Positions 55,801-64,000 of a DNA stretch of 64,000 bases are shown piece after piece. The stretch comes from Pseudomonadota bacterium (lineage in GTDB: Bacteria; Pseudomonadota; Gammaproteobacteria; Burkholderiales; Thiobacillaceae). Location: positions 1-64,000 of the forward strand of contig JAKADC010000001.1 of NCBI GenBank assembly GCA_021820845.1, written 5' to 3'. The position numbers and the translations under genes were made by a program. The notes under the pieces are model-generated. The model was given only the letters and a program-made list of their open reading frames with translations, searched no databases and was not told where the DNA came from. Numbering within the stretch: the stretch's first letter is position 1; the number at the start of each line of letters is the position of its first letter.

Positions 55801-58071
55801 TCAGCGCGACTTGCCGCCGCCGCGGCGCTGGCTCAGGGGATGCCTGGGCACCTGCGGCGGACGGCCGCGGTCGGCGGGCGCGGGCTTGCCGGGGGCCGGC
55901 TTGGCGGCGGCGCCCTCCGCGCCCGCCTTGGTCTGTGCGGGTTTGGCCGAACCGGGTTTGCCGGACGCCGAGCGCGTCCGCCCGCAGCCGCCGCGCGGCG
56001 CGCGCGTGCCTTCCGGCTGCCTGCCGGTGCCGGCGGGCTGGTACGAGGGAATGAGGTGCTTCTTGCTGTTGCCGATGAGATCCTCGCGCCCCATTTCCTT
56101 CAGCGCCTCGCGCAGGAGCGGCCAGTTGTCGGGGTCGTGGTAGCGCAGGAAGGCCTTGTGCAGCCGCCGCGTGCGGCCCTGCCTGACGACAGGCACCGCT
56201 TCGGCCTTGCCGCCGAGCACCTTCTTCAGCGGGTTCTTTTCCGTGTGGTACATCGCCGTCGCCAGCGCCATCGGCGTCGGCAGGAAGGTCTGCACCTGGT
56301 CGAGGCGGAAATCGTGCTTCTTCAGCCACAGCGCGAGATTGAGCATGTCCTCGTCGGTGGTTCCCGGGTGCGCGGCGATGAAGTAGGGGATGAGGTACTG
56401 CTTCTTGCCGACCGCCTTCGACGCCGCCTCGAACATGTCCTTGAAGCGGTCGTAGGCGCCCATGCCGGGCTTCATCATCTTGGACAGCGGCCCCGCCTCG
56501 GTGTGCTCGGGCGCGATCTTGAGATAGCCGCCGACGTGGTGCTGCACGAGTTCCTTCACGTACTCGGGCGAGCGCACCGCGAGGTCGTAGCGCAGCCCGG
56601 AGCTGATCTGGATTTTCTTGATGCCGGGAATGGCGCGCGCACGGCGGTACATGTGGATGAGCGGCGTGTGGTCGGTGACCATGTTGTCGCAGATGTCCGG
56701 GAACACGCACGACAGCCGGCGGCACGACTGCTCGATCGTCTTCGACCTGCACGCCATGCGGTACATGTTCGCGGTCGGTCCGCCGAGGTCGGAGATGACG
56801 CCGGTGAAGCCGGGGGTCTTGTCGCGGATCGCCTCGATCTCGCGGATCACCGAGTCTTCGGAGCGGCTCTGGATGATGCGGCCCTCGTGCTCGGTGATCG
56901 AACAGAAGGTGCAGCCGCCGAAGCAGCCGCGCATGATGTTGATCGAGAAGCGGATCATCTCCCACGCCGGGATCTTCGCGTCGCCGTAGCTCGGGTGTGG
57001 CGCGCGCGCGTACGGCAGGTCGTAGACCGCGTCGATCTCGGGCGTGACGAGCGGGATCGGCGGCGGGTTGAGCCAGACGTCGCGCTCGCCATGTCCCTGG
57101 CGCAGGGCGCGCGCGTTGCCCGGGTTGGATTCGAGGTGGAACACGCGCGAGGCATGCGCGTACAGCACCGGGTTGTTCTTCACCTGGTCGTAGTCGGGCA
57201 GGCGGATGACGGTGCGTGCGCGCAGTTCCTGCCGCGCGGCGAGGCGCTCGGCCTTCGGCACGATGCGCACCGGCGCCGTGCCTTCCGGCGTCTGCGCGGT
57301 GGGTCCCGTCGGCGTCATCGCGTACGGATCGACGTGGGCGTCGATCACGCCGGGCGTGTCGAGCTCGGTCGAGAGGATCTCGATCCAGTTTTCCGCGGGC
57401 TTCCAGTCCTGCGGCACCATGAAGCCGGTGCCGCGCACGTCGCGGATGTCGCCGATCTTCTCGCCGCGGCCCAGGCGATGCGCGATCTCGAGCAGCGCGC
57501 GCTCGGCGTTGCCGTAGATCAAAAGATCGGCCTTGGAGTCGGGCAGCACCGAGCGGCGCACCGTGTCGGACCAGTAGTCGTAGTGCGCGATGCGGCGCAG
57601 GCTCGCCTCGATCGAGCCGATGATGATCGGCGTCCCGGCGTAGGCCTCGCGGCAGCGCTGGGCGTAGACGGTGACCGCGCGATCGGGCCGCTTGTTCGGC
57701 TCGGCGTTGGCCGTGTAGGCGTCGTCGGAGCGGATTTTCCGGTCGGAGGTGTAGCGGTTGACCATCGAATCCATGTTGCCGGCGGTGACACCGAAAAACA
57801 GCGTCGGCTGGCCGAGCGCGCGGAAGGGGTCGGCCGAATGCCAGTCGGGCTGGCTGATGATGCCGACCCGGTAGCCCTGCGCCTCCAGCACCCGGCCGAC
57901 GAGCGCCATGCCGAAGCTCGGATGGTCGATGTAGGCGTCGCCGGTGACGAGGATCACGTCGCACGCGTCCCAGCCGAGCGCGGCCATCTCGGCGCGCGAC
58001 ATCGGCAGGAAGGGGGCGGTGCCAAGGCGGGCCGCCCAGTGCTTGCGGTGGGAGAACAGGGGCTGGGTCAT
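55801..58071 (-). CDS. YgiQ family radical SAM protein
   Basis: [17 protein letters not shown]; radical SAM motif [43 protein letters not shown]. Confidence 0.95.
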   Translation of the reverse strand: MTQPLFSHRKHWAARLGTAPFLPMSRAEMAALGWDACDVILVTGDAYIDHPSFGMALVGRVLEAQGYRVGIISQPDWHSADPFRALGQPTLFFGVTAGNMDSMVNRYTSDRKIRSDDAYTANAEPNKRPDRAVTVYAQRCREAYAGTPIIIGSIEASLRRIAHYDYWSDTVRRSVLPDSKADLLIYGNAERALLEIAHRLGRGEKIGDIRDVRGTGFMVPQDWKPAENWIEILSTELDTPGVIDAHVDPYAMTPTGPTAQTPEGTAPVRIVPKAERLAARQELRARTVIRLPDYDQVKNNPVLYAHASRVFHLESNPGNARALRQGHGERDVWLNPPPIPLVTPEIDAVYDLPYARAPHPSYGDAKIPAWEMIRFSINIMRGCFGGCTFCSITEHEGRIIQSRSEDSVIREIEAIRDKTPGFTGVISDLGGPTANMYRMACRSKTIEQSCRRLSCVFPDICDNMVTDHTPLIHMYRRARAIPGIKKIQISSGLRYDLAVRSPEYVKELVQHHVGGYLKIAPEHTEAGPLSKMMKPGMGAYDRFKDMFEAASKAVGKKQYLIPYFIAAHPGTTDEDMLNLALWLKKHDFRLDQVQTFLPTPMALATAMYHTEKNPLKKVLGGKAEAVPVVRQGRTRRLHKAFLRYHDPDNWPLLREALKEMGREDLIGNSKKHLIPSYQPAGTGRQPEGTRAPRGGCGRTRSASGKPGSAKPAQTKAGAEGAAAKPAPGKPAPADRGRPPQVPRHPLSQRRGGGKSR

Positions 58072-58099
58072 GGGAACTCCGCGGACTGCGGAGCGCGGC

Positions 58100-58426
58100 T
58101 CAGTTGACGCCCAGGAGCTCGACTTCGAACACCAGCGTCGCGTTCGGCGGAATCACGCCGCCGGCGCCGCGCGCGCCGTAGCCCAGCTCGGGCGGAATCG
58201 TCAGCTTGCGCTTGCCGCCGACCTGCATGCCGGCCACGCCCTCGTCCCAGCCGCGGATGACCTGGCCCGTGCCGAGGCGGAATTCGAAGGGATCGTTGCG
58301 GTCGAGGCTGGAATCGAACTTCTGGCCGTTGGTGAGCCAGCCGGTGTAGTGCACCGACACGTACTGGCCGGCCTTCGCGGTGTCGCCGCTTCCGGTGACG
58401 AGGTCTTCGATGATGAGTTCGCTCAT
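58100..58426 (-). CDS. FKBP-type peptidyl-prolyl cis-trans isomerase
   Basis: [68 protein letters not shown]. Confidence 0.95.
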   Translation of the reverse strand: MSELIIEDLVTGSGDTAKAGQYVSVHYTGWLTNGQKFDSSLDRNDPFEFRLGTGQVIRGWDEGVAGMQVGGKRKLTIPPELGYGARGAGGVIPPNATLVFEVELLGVN

Positions 58427-58510
58427 GGGTTCAGTCCTGAAAGGTGAGGTTGCGATGGGCGCGCACGGGCAGGCGATGCGCGAAGCCGCTCATTTTCTCA
58501 CGTTTCGGGA

Positions 58511-59917
58511 TCAGCGCCACTCGGCCGGCAGGTAGCCCGTATCGGGGTCGACGTCGAGGGGAATGTCGGTGACGCTGCTCGTTTCCGGCGGCGCGTTGCG
58601 CAGCACGACCTGCGGAAAGCCCAGCACGACGACGACCATGATCAGCTGGATCAGCAGGAAGGGAATCGCGCCGCGGTAGATGTCGCCGGTGCGGACGGAT
58701 TTGGGCGCGACGCTCCTCAGGTAGAACAGCGCGAAGCCGAAGGGCGGGTGCATGAACGCCGTCTGCATGTTGACCGCGAGCATGACGCCGAACCAGATCG
58801 GGTCGATGCCGAGCTTGGCGGCGATGGGGCCGACCAGCGGCACCACGATGAAGGCGATCTCGAAGAAATCGAGAAAGAAAGCCAGCACGAACACCAGCAG
58901 GTTGACCGCGACGAGGAAGCCGAGTGCGCCGCCCGGCAGCTGCGTGAACAGATGCTCGACCCACACGTCGCCGTCCAGTCCGCGGAACACGAGGGTGAAG
59001 ATCGTCGAACCGATGAGGATGAAGATGACGAAGGTGGTGAGCCGCGTGGTGCTGTCCATCGCCTGGGTCAGCTGCAGACGGGAGAGCCGTTTGCGCGAGA
59101 GCGCGAGCAGCAGGGCGCCCGCCGCGCCCATCGCGCCGCCTTCGGTGGGCGTGGCGACACCGAGGAAGATGGTGCCGAGCACGAGAAAGATCAGCACGAG
59201 CGGCGGGGCCAGCGTCGTCGCCACGCGCAGCAGCAGCGCCGCGCCGCGGAGCATACGCGCCGCGGCCGGCATCGCGGGGGCGGCGTTCGGCCGCGCCAGC
59301 GTCGTGCCGAACACGTAGAGCAGATAGAGTCCGACCAGCGCCGAGCCGGGCAGCAGCGCGCCCTTGTACATATCGCCGACGGGCGCGCCCAGCTGGTCGG
59401 CCAGCACGATCAGGACGAGCGAGGGTGGAATGATCTGCGCGAGCGTGCCCGAGGCGGCGATCACGCCGGCGGCGAGTCGCCTGTCGTAGCCGTAGCGCAG
59501 CATCACCGGCATCGAGATCAGCCCCATGGCGATGACCGAGGCGGCAACCACCCCGGTGGTGGCCGCGAGCAGCGCGCCGACGAGGATCACGGCGTAGGCC
59601 AGCCCGCCGCGCAGCGATCCGAACAGCTGGCCGATGGTGTCGAGCAGGTCCTCGGCCATGCCGGAGCGCTCCAGGATCAGCCCCATGAAGGCGAAGAAGG
59701 GGATGGCCAGCAGCGTGGGGTTGGCGACGATGCCGTAGACGCGCTCGGGCAGCGCCTGCAGCAGCGAGGCGTCGAACAGGCCGGCGGCGACACCGATCCC
59801 GGCGAACAGCAGGCCGTTGGCGGCGAGCGCGAACGCCACCGGATAGCCCGAAAGCAGGAACACGACCAGGCCGAGGAACATCAGCGGCGCCATGTTGGCC
59901 AGCAGTGCAGCCTCCAT
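58511..59917 (-). CDS. TRAP transporter large permease (DctM-like)
   Basis: Multi-TM; FSG-type N-terminus; AIPFFAFMGLILERSGMAEDLLD; GVVAASVIAMGLISMPVML; SGTLAQIIPPSLVLIVLAD. Confidence 0.93.
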   Translation of the reverse strand: MEAALLANMAPLMFLGLVVFLLSGYPVAFALAANGLLFAGIGVAAGLFDASLLQALPERVYGIVANPTLLAIPFFAFMGLILERSGMAEDLLDTIGQLFGSLRGGLAYAVILVGALLAATTGVVAASVIAMGLISMPVMLRYGYDRRLAAGVIAASGTLAQIIPPSLVLIVLADQLGAPVGDMYKGALLPGSALVGLYLLYVFGTTLARPNAAPAMPAAARMLRGAALLLRVATTLAPPLVLIFLVLGTIFLGVATPTEGGAMGAAGALLLALSRKRLSRLQLTQAMDSTTRLTTFVIFILIGSTIFTLVFRGLDGDVWVEHLFTQLPGGALGFLVAVNLLVFVLAFFLDFFEIAFIVVPLVGPIAAKLGIDPIWFGVMLAVNMQTAFMHPPFGFALFYLRSVAPKSVRTGDIYRGAIPFLLIQLIMVVVVLGFPQVVLRNAPPETSSVTDIPLDVDPDTGYLPAEWR

Positions 59918-60456
59918 CACACTTCTTCTTCCGGCGCCTCGCGCGGGAGCACCAGATGGCCGCCCAGCACGCCGAGCCGCTTGATGATTTCGGCCACGCC
60001 CTGCAGCGCGAGCAGGGCGAAACCCGCGGGCAGCAGGAGCTTGACCGGCCAGCGCAGCAGGCCGCCGGCGTCCGGCGAGCGCTCGTGCGTGGCCCAGGCC
60101 TCGTGGAACATCGGCCACGCCAGCCAGGCGAGCAGCACGGCCATCGGCAGCAGGAACAGCAGGCCGCCGACGAGATCGATCCAGGCCTGCCCGCGCGGAC
60201 CCAGGCGGCTGTAGAAAACGTCGATGCGCACGTGGCCGTTGTGCTTCAGCGTGTAGCCCGCGGCCAGCAGGAAGATCGCGCCGAACAGATACCACTGGAT
60301 TTCCAGCCAGGCGTTCGAGCTTTCGCCCAGCGCGTAGCGGGCGAGCGCGTTGCCGGCCGAAATCAGCGTGGCGACGAGTACCAGCCAGATGACGAGACGG
60401 CCGATGCGTTCGTTCAGCGCGTCGATGGCGTGTGCGAATGCGAGCAGCGTCTTCAC
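59917..60456 (-). CDS. TRAP transporter small permease (DctQ-like)
   Basis: Four TM; SSNAWLEIQWYLFGAIFLLAAGYTLKHNGHVRIDVFY; GTG start. Confidence 0.9.
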   Translation of the reverse strand: MKTLLAFAHAIDALNERIGRLVIWLVLVATLISAGNALARYALGESSNAWLEIQWYLFGAIFLLAAGYTLKHNGHVRIDVFYSRLGPRGQAWIDLVGGLLFLLPMAVLLAWLAWPMFHEAWATHERSPDAGGLLRWPVKLLLPAGFALLALQGVAEIIKRLGVLGGHLVLPREAPEEEV

Positions 60457-61064
60457 AGCGCCCCGGCCTCGTGCAGGAATCCGTTCAGCCGTTCGGCGAC
60501 GACGCGATAGCCTGCGGCGTTCGCGTGGATGGGATCGGATTTGAGGCGGTTGTCCCTCAGCACCTGGTTGAAAACGTCGTCTTCCAGCGGCAGCTTCATG
60601 TCCTCGGCGACGCGGGCGTAGAAAGCGGGCGCGCCGCCGAAGAGCCGCGGCTCGGGCACGCCGATCAGCACGACCTCGGCGCCGCTGGCGCGGATCGTCT
60701 GCACCAGCAGGCGCAGGTTGTTCTCGATCATGGAGGCGGGCACCTGGCGCAGCATGTCGTTGCCGCCCAGGCACAGCAGCACCAGGCGCGGCCTGTATTC
60801 GGCCAGCACGCCGGGAAGTCGCTGCAATCCGCTCGCCGTGGTGTCGCCGGGCACTCCCGCGTTGACGATGGTATGGCCGGTAAGCGACGCCAGGACGGCG
60901 GGGTAGGCCGTCTCCTCGCTCGCTCCCGTGCCGCGGGTGAGGCTGTCGCCGAAGGCGACGATGACGTCATGCGGGCCGAGCTTTGGCAGCGTCGGCGCGC
61001 GGCCGCACGCGGCGAGAACGAGGACGGCAACGAGCGCAAATAAATAGCGCTGCGCTGCCTGCAT
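60453..61064 (-). CDS. SGNH/GDSL arylesterase (TesA-like), lipoprotein-type N-terminus
   Basis: LVLAACGRAP lipobox; VIVAFGDSLTRGTGA; LLCLGGNDMLRQ; DPIHANAAGYRVVAE. Confidence 0.9.
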   Translation of the reverse strand: MQAAQRYLFALVAVLVLAACGRAPTLPKLGPHDVIVAFGDSLTRGTGASEETAYPAVLASLTGHTIVNAGVPGDTTASGLQRLPGVLAEYRPRLVLLCLGGNDMLRQVPASMIENNLRLLVQTIRASGAEVVLIGVPEPRLFGGAPAFYARVAEDMKLPLEDDVFNQVLRDNRLKSDPIHANAAGYRVVAERLNGFLHEAGAL

Positions 61065-62405
61065 TCAGTTGCCCGCCACCGTCATGTGGTCGATCAGGAT
61101 GGAGCCGACCTGCTTGGAGCTGCGCCGCTCGATGTCCTTGCCGATGGCGACGATGCCCTTGAACATCTCGGCCAGGTTGCCGGCGATGGTGATTTCCTCG
61201 ACCGGGTACCGGATCTCGCCGTTTTCCACCCAGAAGCCGGCCGCGCCGCGCGAGTAGTCGCCGGTGACCATGTTGGCACCCTGGCCGAGCAGTTCGGTGA
61301 CCAGGAGCCCGGTCCCCATCTGCTTCAGCAGGCCGTCGAGGTCGTGCTCGCCGGGCGTGACGATGAGGTTGTGGCTGCCGCCGGCGTTGCCGGTGGTCTG
61401 CATGCCCAGCTTTCTCGCGGAGTAGGTCGACAGGAAGTAACCCTGCAGCACGCCGTCCCTGACGATGTCGCGGTCGAGACAGGCGACGCCTTCGCTGTCG
61501 AAAGGCGCGCTGCCGAGGCCGGACGGCAGGAAGGGCTGCTCGCGGATGTTGACCAGCGGCGCGAACACCTGCCGGCCCAGGCTGTCGGGCAGGAAGGACG
61601 ACTTGCGGTAGAGGCTGCCGCCCGACACGGCGGCGACGAAATTGCCGATGAGACCGGTGGCGATCGGTGCCTCGAACAGCACCGGGCAGGTGCGGGTGTC
61701 GAGCTTGCGGCCGTTCAGGCGGCGCACGGTGCGGGAGCCGGCGATCCGCCCGACGGTCTCGGGCGAATCGAGATCGTTGGCATTGCGGGCGCTGGTGTAC
61801 CAGTAGTCGCGCTGCATGGCGCCCTTGTCTTCGCCGATGACCGCGACGGACATGCCGTGGCGGGAGCCCGCGTAGCCGTTGCAGAAGCCGAGGCTGTTGG
61901 CGTAGACGAACTGCGAGGCATGGAGGCTGACGCCGGCGCCTTCCGAGTTGGTCAGCCGCTTGTCCATCGCCAGCGCCGCCGCCTCGCAGGCCTTGGCGCG
62001 CTCGGCCGCTTCTTCGACGGTGAGCGCCCACGGGTGGTAGAGGTCGAGGTCGGGCACGTCGCGCGCGAGCCGCTCGGCGTCGGGCAGGCCGGCCGCGTCG
62101 TCCTCGGCGGTGTAGCGCGCGATGGTCAGCGCCTTGTCCACCGCGCTCTTCAATGCGGCTTCCGACAGGTCCGAGGTCGAGGCGTGGCCGCGCCGCTGGC
62201 CGATGTAGACGGTGACGCCGGCGCCCTTGTCCTTGTTGTATTCGATGGTCTCGATTTCGCCCTGGCGGACGCTGACGTTCTGGCCGACGCCCTCGGAGAT
62301 CTCGGTATCGGCGGCGGTGGCGCCCTGTCTGGCGGCGTGTTCGATGACGACCCGGGAGAGGGCCATGAGCTGGTCGCGGGTGTAGCTGAATTGGGAGCGG
62401 GACAT
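61065..62405 (-). CDS. pmbA: Metalloprotease-associated protein PmbA/TldE
   Basis: NSLGFCNGYAGSRHGMSVAVIGEDKGAMQRDYWYTSARN; GDYSRGAAGFWVENGEIRYPVEEITIAGNL. Confidence 0.95.
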   Translation of the reverse strand: MSRSQFSYTRDQLMALSRVVIEHAARQGATAADTEISEGVGQNVSVRQGEIETIEYNKDKGAGVTVYIGQRRGHASTSDLSEAALKSAVDKALTIARYTAEDDAAGLPDAERLARDVPDLDLYHPWALTVEEAAERAKACEAAALAMDKRLTNSEGAGVSLHASQFVYANSLGFCNGYAGSRHGMSVAVIGEDKGAMQRDYWYTSARNANDLDSPETVGRIAGSRTVRRLNGRKLDTRTCPVLFEAPIATGLIGNFVAAVSGGSLYRKSSFLPDSLGRQVFAPLVNIREQPFLPSGLGSAPFDSEGVACLDRDIVRDGVLQGYFLSTYSARKLGMQTTGNAGGSHNLIVTPGEHDLDGLLKQMGTGLLVTELLGQGANMVTGDYSRGAAGFWVENGEIRYPVEEITIAGNLAEMFKGIVAIGKDIERRSSKQVGSILIDHMTVAGN

Positions 62406-62475
62406 GTCGGGCTCTGGAAAGGAATAAGGATGCGAACGGTTCGAATCGGCGCGCTTTGTCCGGGCGCAAACTACA

Positions 62476-63039
62476 ATGACGATGATAACAGTAACCGGAA
62501 GCCCTACCGTGCGCCTGATCGACCCCGATGCCGAGCTGGAGTTCGACCCCGACGAGGTCTACGACGGCCCCAGCAAAAGCCAGAAGAAACGCGACGTCGA
62601 GGCGCTGCAGGCGCTGGGCGAGATCCTCGTGAAGCTCCCCGACGCGCAGTTCAAGCGCATCGAGCTGCCGGAAGACCTGCGCGCCGCCGTCGCGGACTGC
62701 CGCAGGATCACGCAGAACGGCGCGCTGCGCCGGCAGAAGCAGTACATCGGCAAGCTGATGCGGTCGATCGACCCGGCGCCGATCCAGGCGCAGATCGACG
62801 CCTTCAACGGCGCCTCGGCCGCCGAAAACGCGAGGCTGCACCAGGCCGAGAAATGGCGCGAGAAGCTGATCGCCGACAACGAAGCGCTGACGCTTTTCCT
62901 CAACAACTATCCCGACAGCGACGCCACGCATCTGCGCCAGCTCATACGCAATGCGCGCGACGAAGCGGCGCGCAACAAACCGCCGAAAGCCTTCCGCGAA
63001 ATCTTCCGCGTGATCCGCGAGGCCTTGCAAGCAAACTAG
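62476..63039 (+). CDS. yjgA: Ribosome-associated protein YjgA (DUF615)
   Basis: GPSKSQKKRDVEALQALGEILVKLPDAQFKRIELPEDLRAAVADCRRI. Confidence 0.93.
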   Translation: MTMITVTGSPTVRLIDPDAELEFDPDEVYDGPSKSQKKRDVEALQALGEILVKLPDAQFKRIELPEDLRAAVADCRRITQNGALRRQKQYIGKLMRSIDPAPIQAQIDAFNGASAAENARLHQAEKWREKLIADNEALTLFLNNYPDSDATHLRQLIRNARDEAARNKPPKAFREIFRVIREALQAN

Positions 63040-63054
63040 ACCAGGAGCCGCAGC

Positions 63055-64000
63055 ATGTGGGGACGCGTCGTCAAAATTGCGCTCAGCCTGCCATTTCTGA
63101 TCGTCGCGGGCCTGTTCGCGCTCTATCTCGTCTTCGGCTTTTTCCTGGTCGACCCGCTCGCGCAGAAGCTGCTGCCCTGGATCGGCGAGAACCAGCTCGC
63201 CAGCCACCTGAGCGCGCGACAGGTCAAGTTCAATCCGCTCACGCTGGAGGCGACGGTGGACGGCCTCACGCTGACCGAAAAAAGCGGAGCGCCGCTGGCG
63301 AGCTTCGAGCGGCTCTACGTCAACCTGGACGCCGTCGGCCTCTTCCGCCTTGCCTGGCGCATCCGCGACATCGAGCTCGACAAGCCGCACGCGACGCTTG
63401 AAATCCGCCGCGGCGGCACGCTGAACTGGGCCGCGCTCATCGCCAAGCTCAACGAGGACAAGAAGCCGCCGTCCGACACGCTCCCGCGGGTGCTGATCGA
63501 CCACATCGGAATCACCGGCGGACACATCGTTTACACCGACGCCAATCGCCCGGGCAAGCCGTTCAATGCCGTGCTGGAACCGCTCGCCCTCGAACTCGAC
63601 GGGCTTTCGACGCTGCCGGAGGATCGCGGCGACTACCTGCTCGCCGCCAAGCTGCCCGAACAGGGCGGCACGCTCAAGTGGAAAGGCGACGTCGGGCTCA
63701 ATCCGCTCGCGTCGAGCGGCGAGATCGGGCTGGAAGGCGTGCGGTTGGGGAGGCTGTTGCGGGTGATCAAGAGCCAGCGCGCCTTCGATCTGCCGTCGGG
63801 CACGCTGGCCGCCGGCCTGCACTACCGCTTCGCCATGGTTCAAGACAAGGCGGGTGAGGACGTGCCCTGGGTACGGGTCGATGGCGCCAACCTGGTCGTG
63901 CAGAACCTGGCGCTTGCGCCGCTCGGCAAGGGCGCCGCAAAGGGCGCCGGCCCGGGCGCGACCGCACAATCGAACGCCCCCGTTCTGCAGCTTGCCGAGG
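63055..64000 (+). CDS. DUF748 / AsmA-like membrane-anchored protein, 3'-truncated by window end
   Basis: Open reading frame from ATG 63055 (RBS caggag) with no stop to the window end; N-terminal TM MWGRVVKIALSLPFLIVAGLFALYLVFGFFLV then HLSARQVKFNPLTLEATVDGLTLTEKSG. Absent from the supplied ORF track. Confidence 0.85.
   Translation, partial: MWGRVVKIALSLPFLIVAGLFALYLVFGFFLVDPLAQKLLPWIGENQLASHLSARQVKFNPLTLEATVDGLTLTEKSGAPLASFERLYVNLDAVGLFRLAWRIRDIELDKPHATLEIRRGGTLNWAALIAKLNEDKKPPSDTLPRVLIDHIGITGGHIVYTDANRPGKPFNAVLEPLALELDGLSTLPEDRGDYLLAAKLPEQGGTLKWKGDVGLNPLASSGEIGLEGVRLGRLLRVIKSQRAFDLPSGTLAAGLHYRFAMVQDKAGEDVPWVRVDGANLVVQNLALAPLGKGAAKGAGPGATAQSNAPVLQLAE

Overview
This 64 kb GC-rich window looks like a chromosomal backbone segment of a betaproteobacterium. 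The gene content suggests the Nitrosomonadales/Thiobacillus-like group, but that placement is inference. It starts at the 3' end of an rRNA operon (5S rRNA plus terminator) and carries about 55 densely packed genes. Most are housekeeping: birA-coaX, ubiA/ubiC, recG, spoT-rpoZ-gmk-yicC, rph-rdgB-hemW, tatD, glnE, acs, yhdP-nitrilase-tldD, ygiQ, a FKBP-type PPIase, pmbA and yjgA. I saw no convincing CRISPR array, prophage, IS element or tRNA. The most distinctive region is about 23.6-36.7 kb. It holds two cation antiporters, a sucrose locus (PfkB fructokinase, fused sucrose-phosphate synthase/phosphatase, sucrose synthase), an MscS channel, and an overlapping Ca2+/cation exchanger and P-type ATPase pair. 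I read it as a candidate osmolyte and ion homeostasis island. Smaller signals not in the ORF track: a TetR promoter/operator predicted to give a leaderless mRNA, a coupled 18-codon small ORF, a 17-bp perfect hairpin inside the 3' end of tatD, a repeated TTGTGCAA half-palindrome between the antiporter and sucrose operons, and a 3'-truncated DUF748/AsmA-like gene running off the window end. Family calls come from reading the translated motifs; no database search was run.
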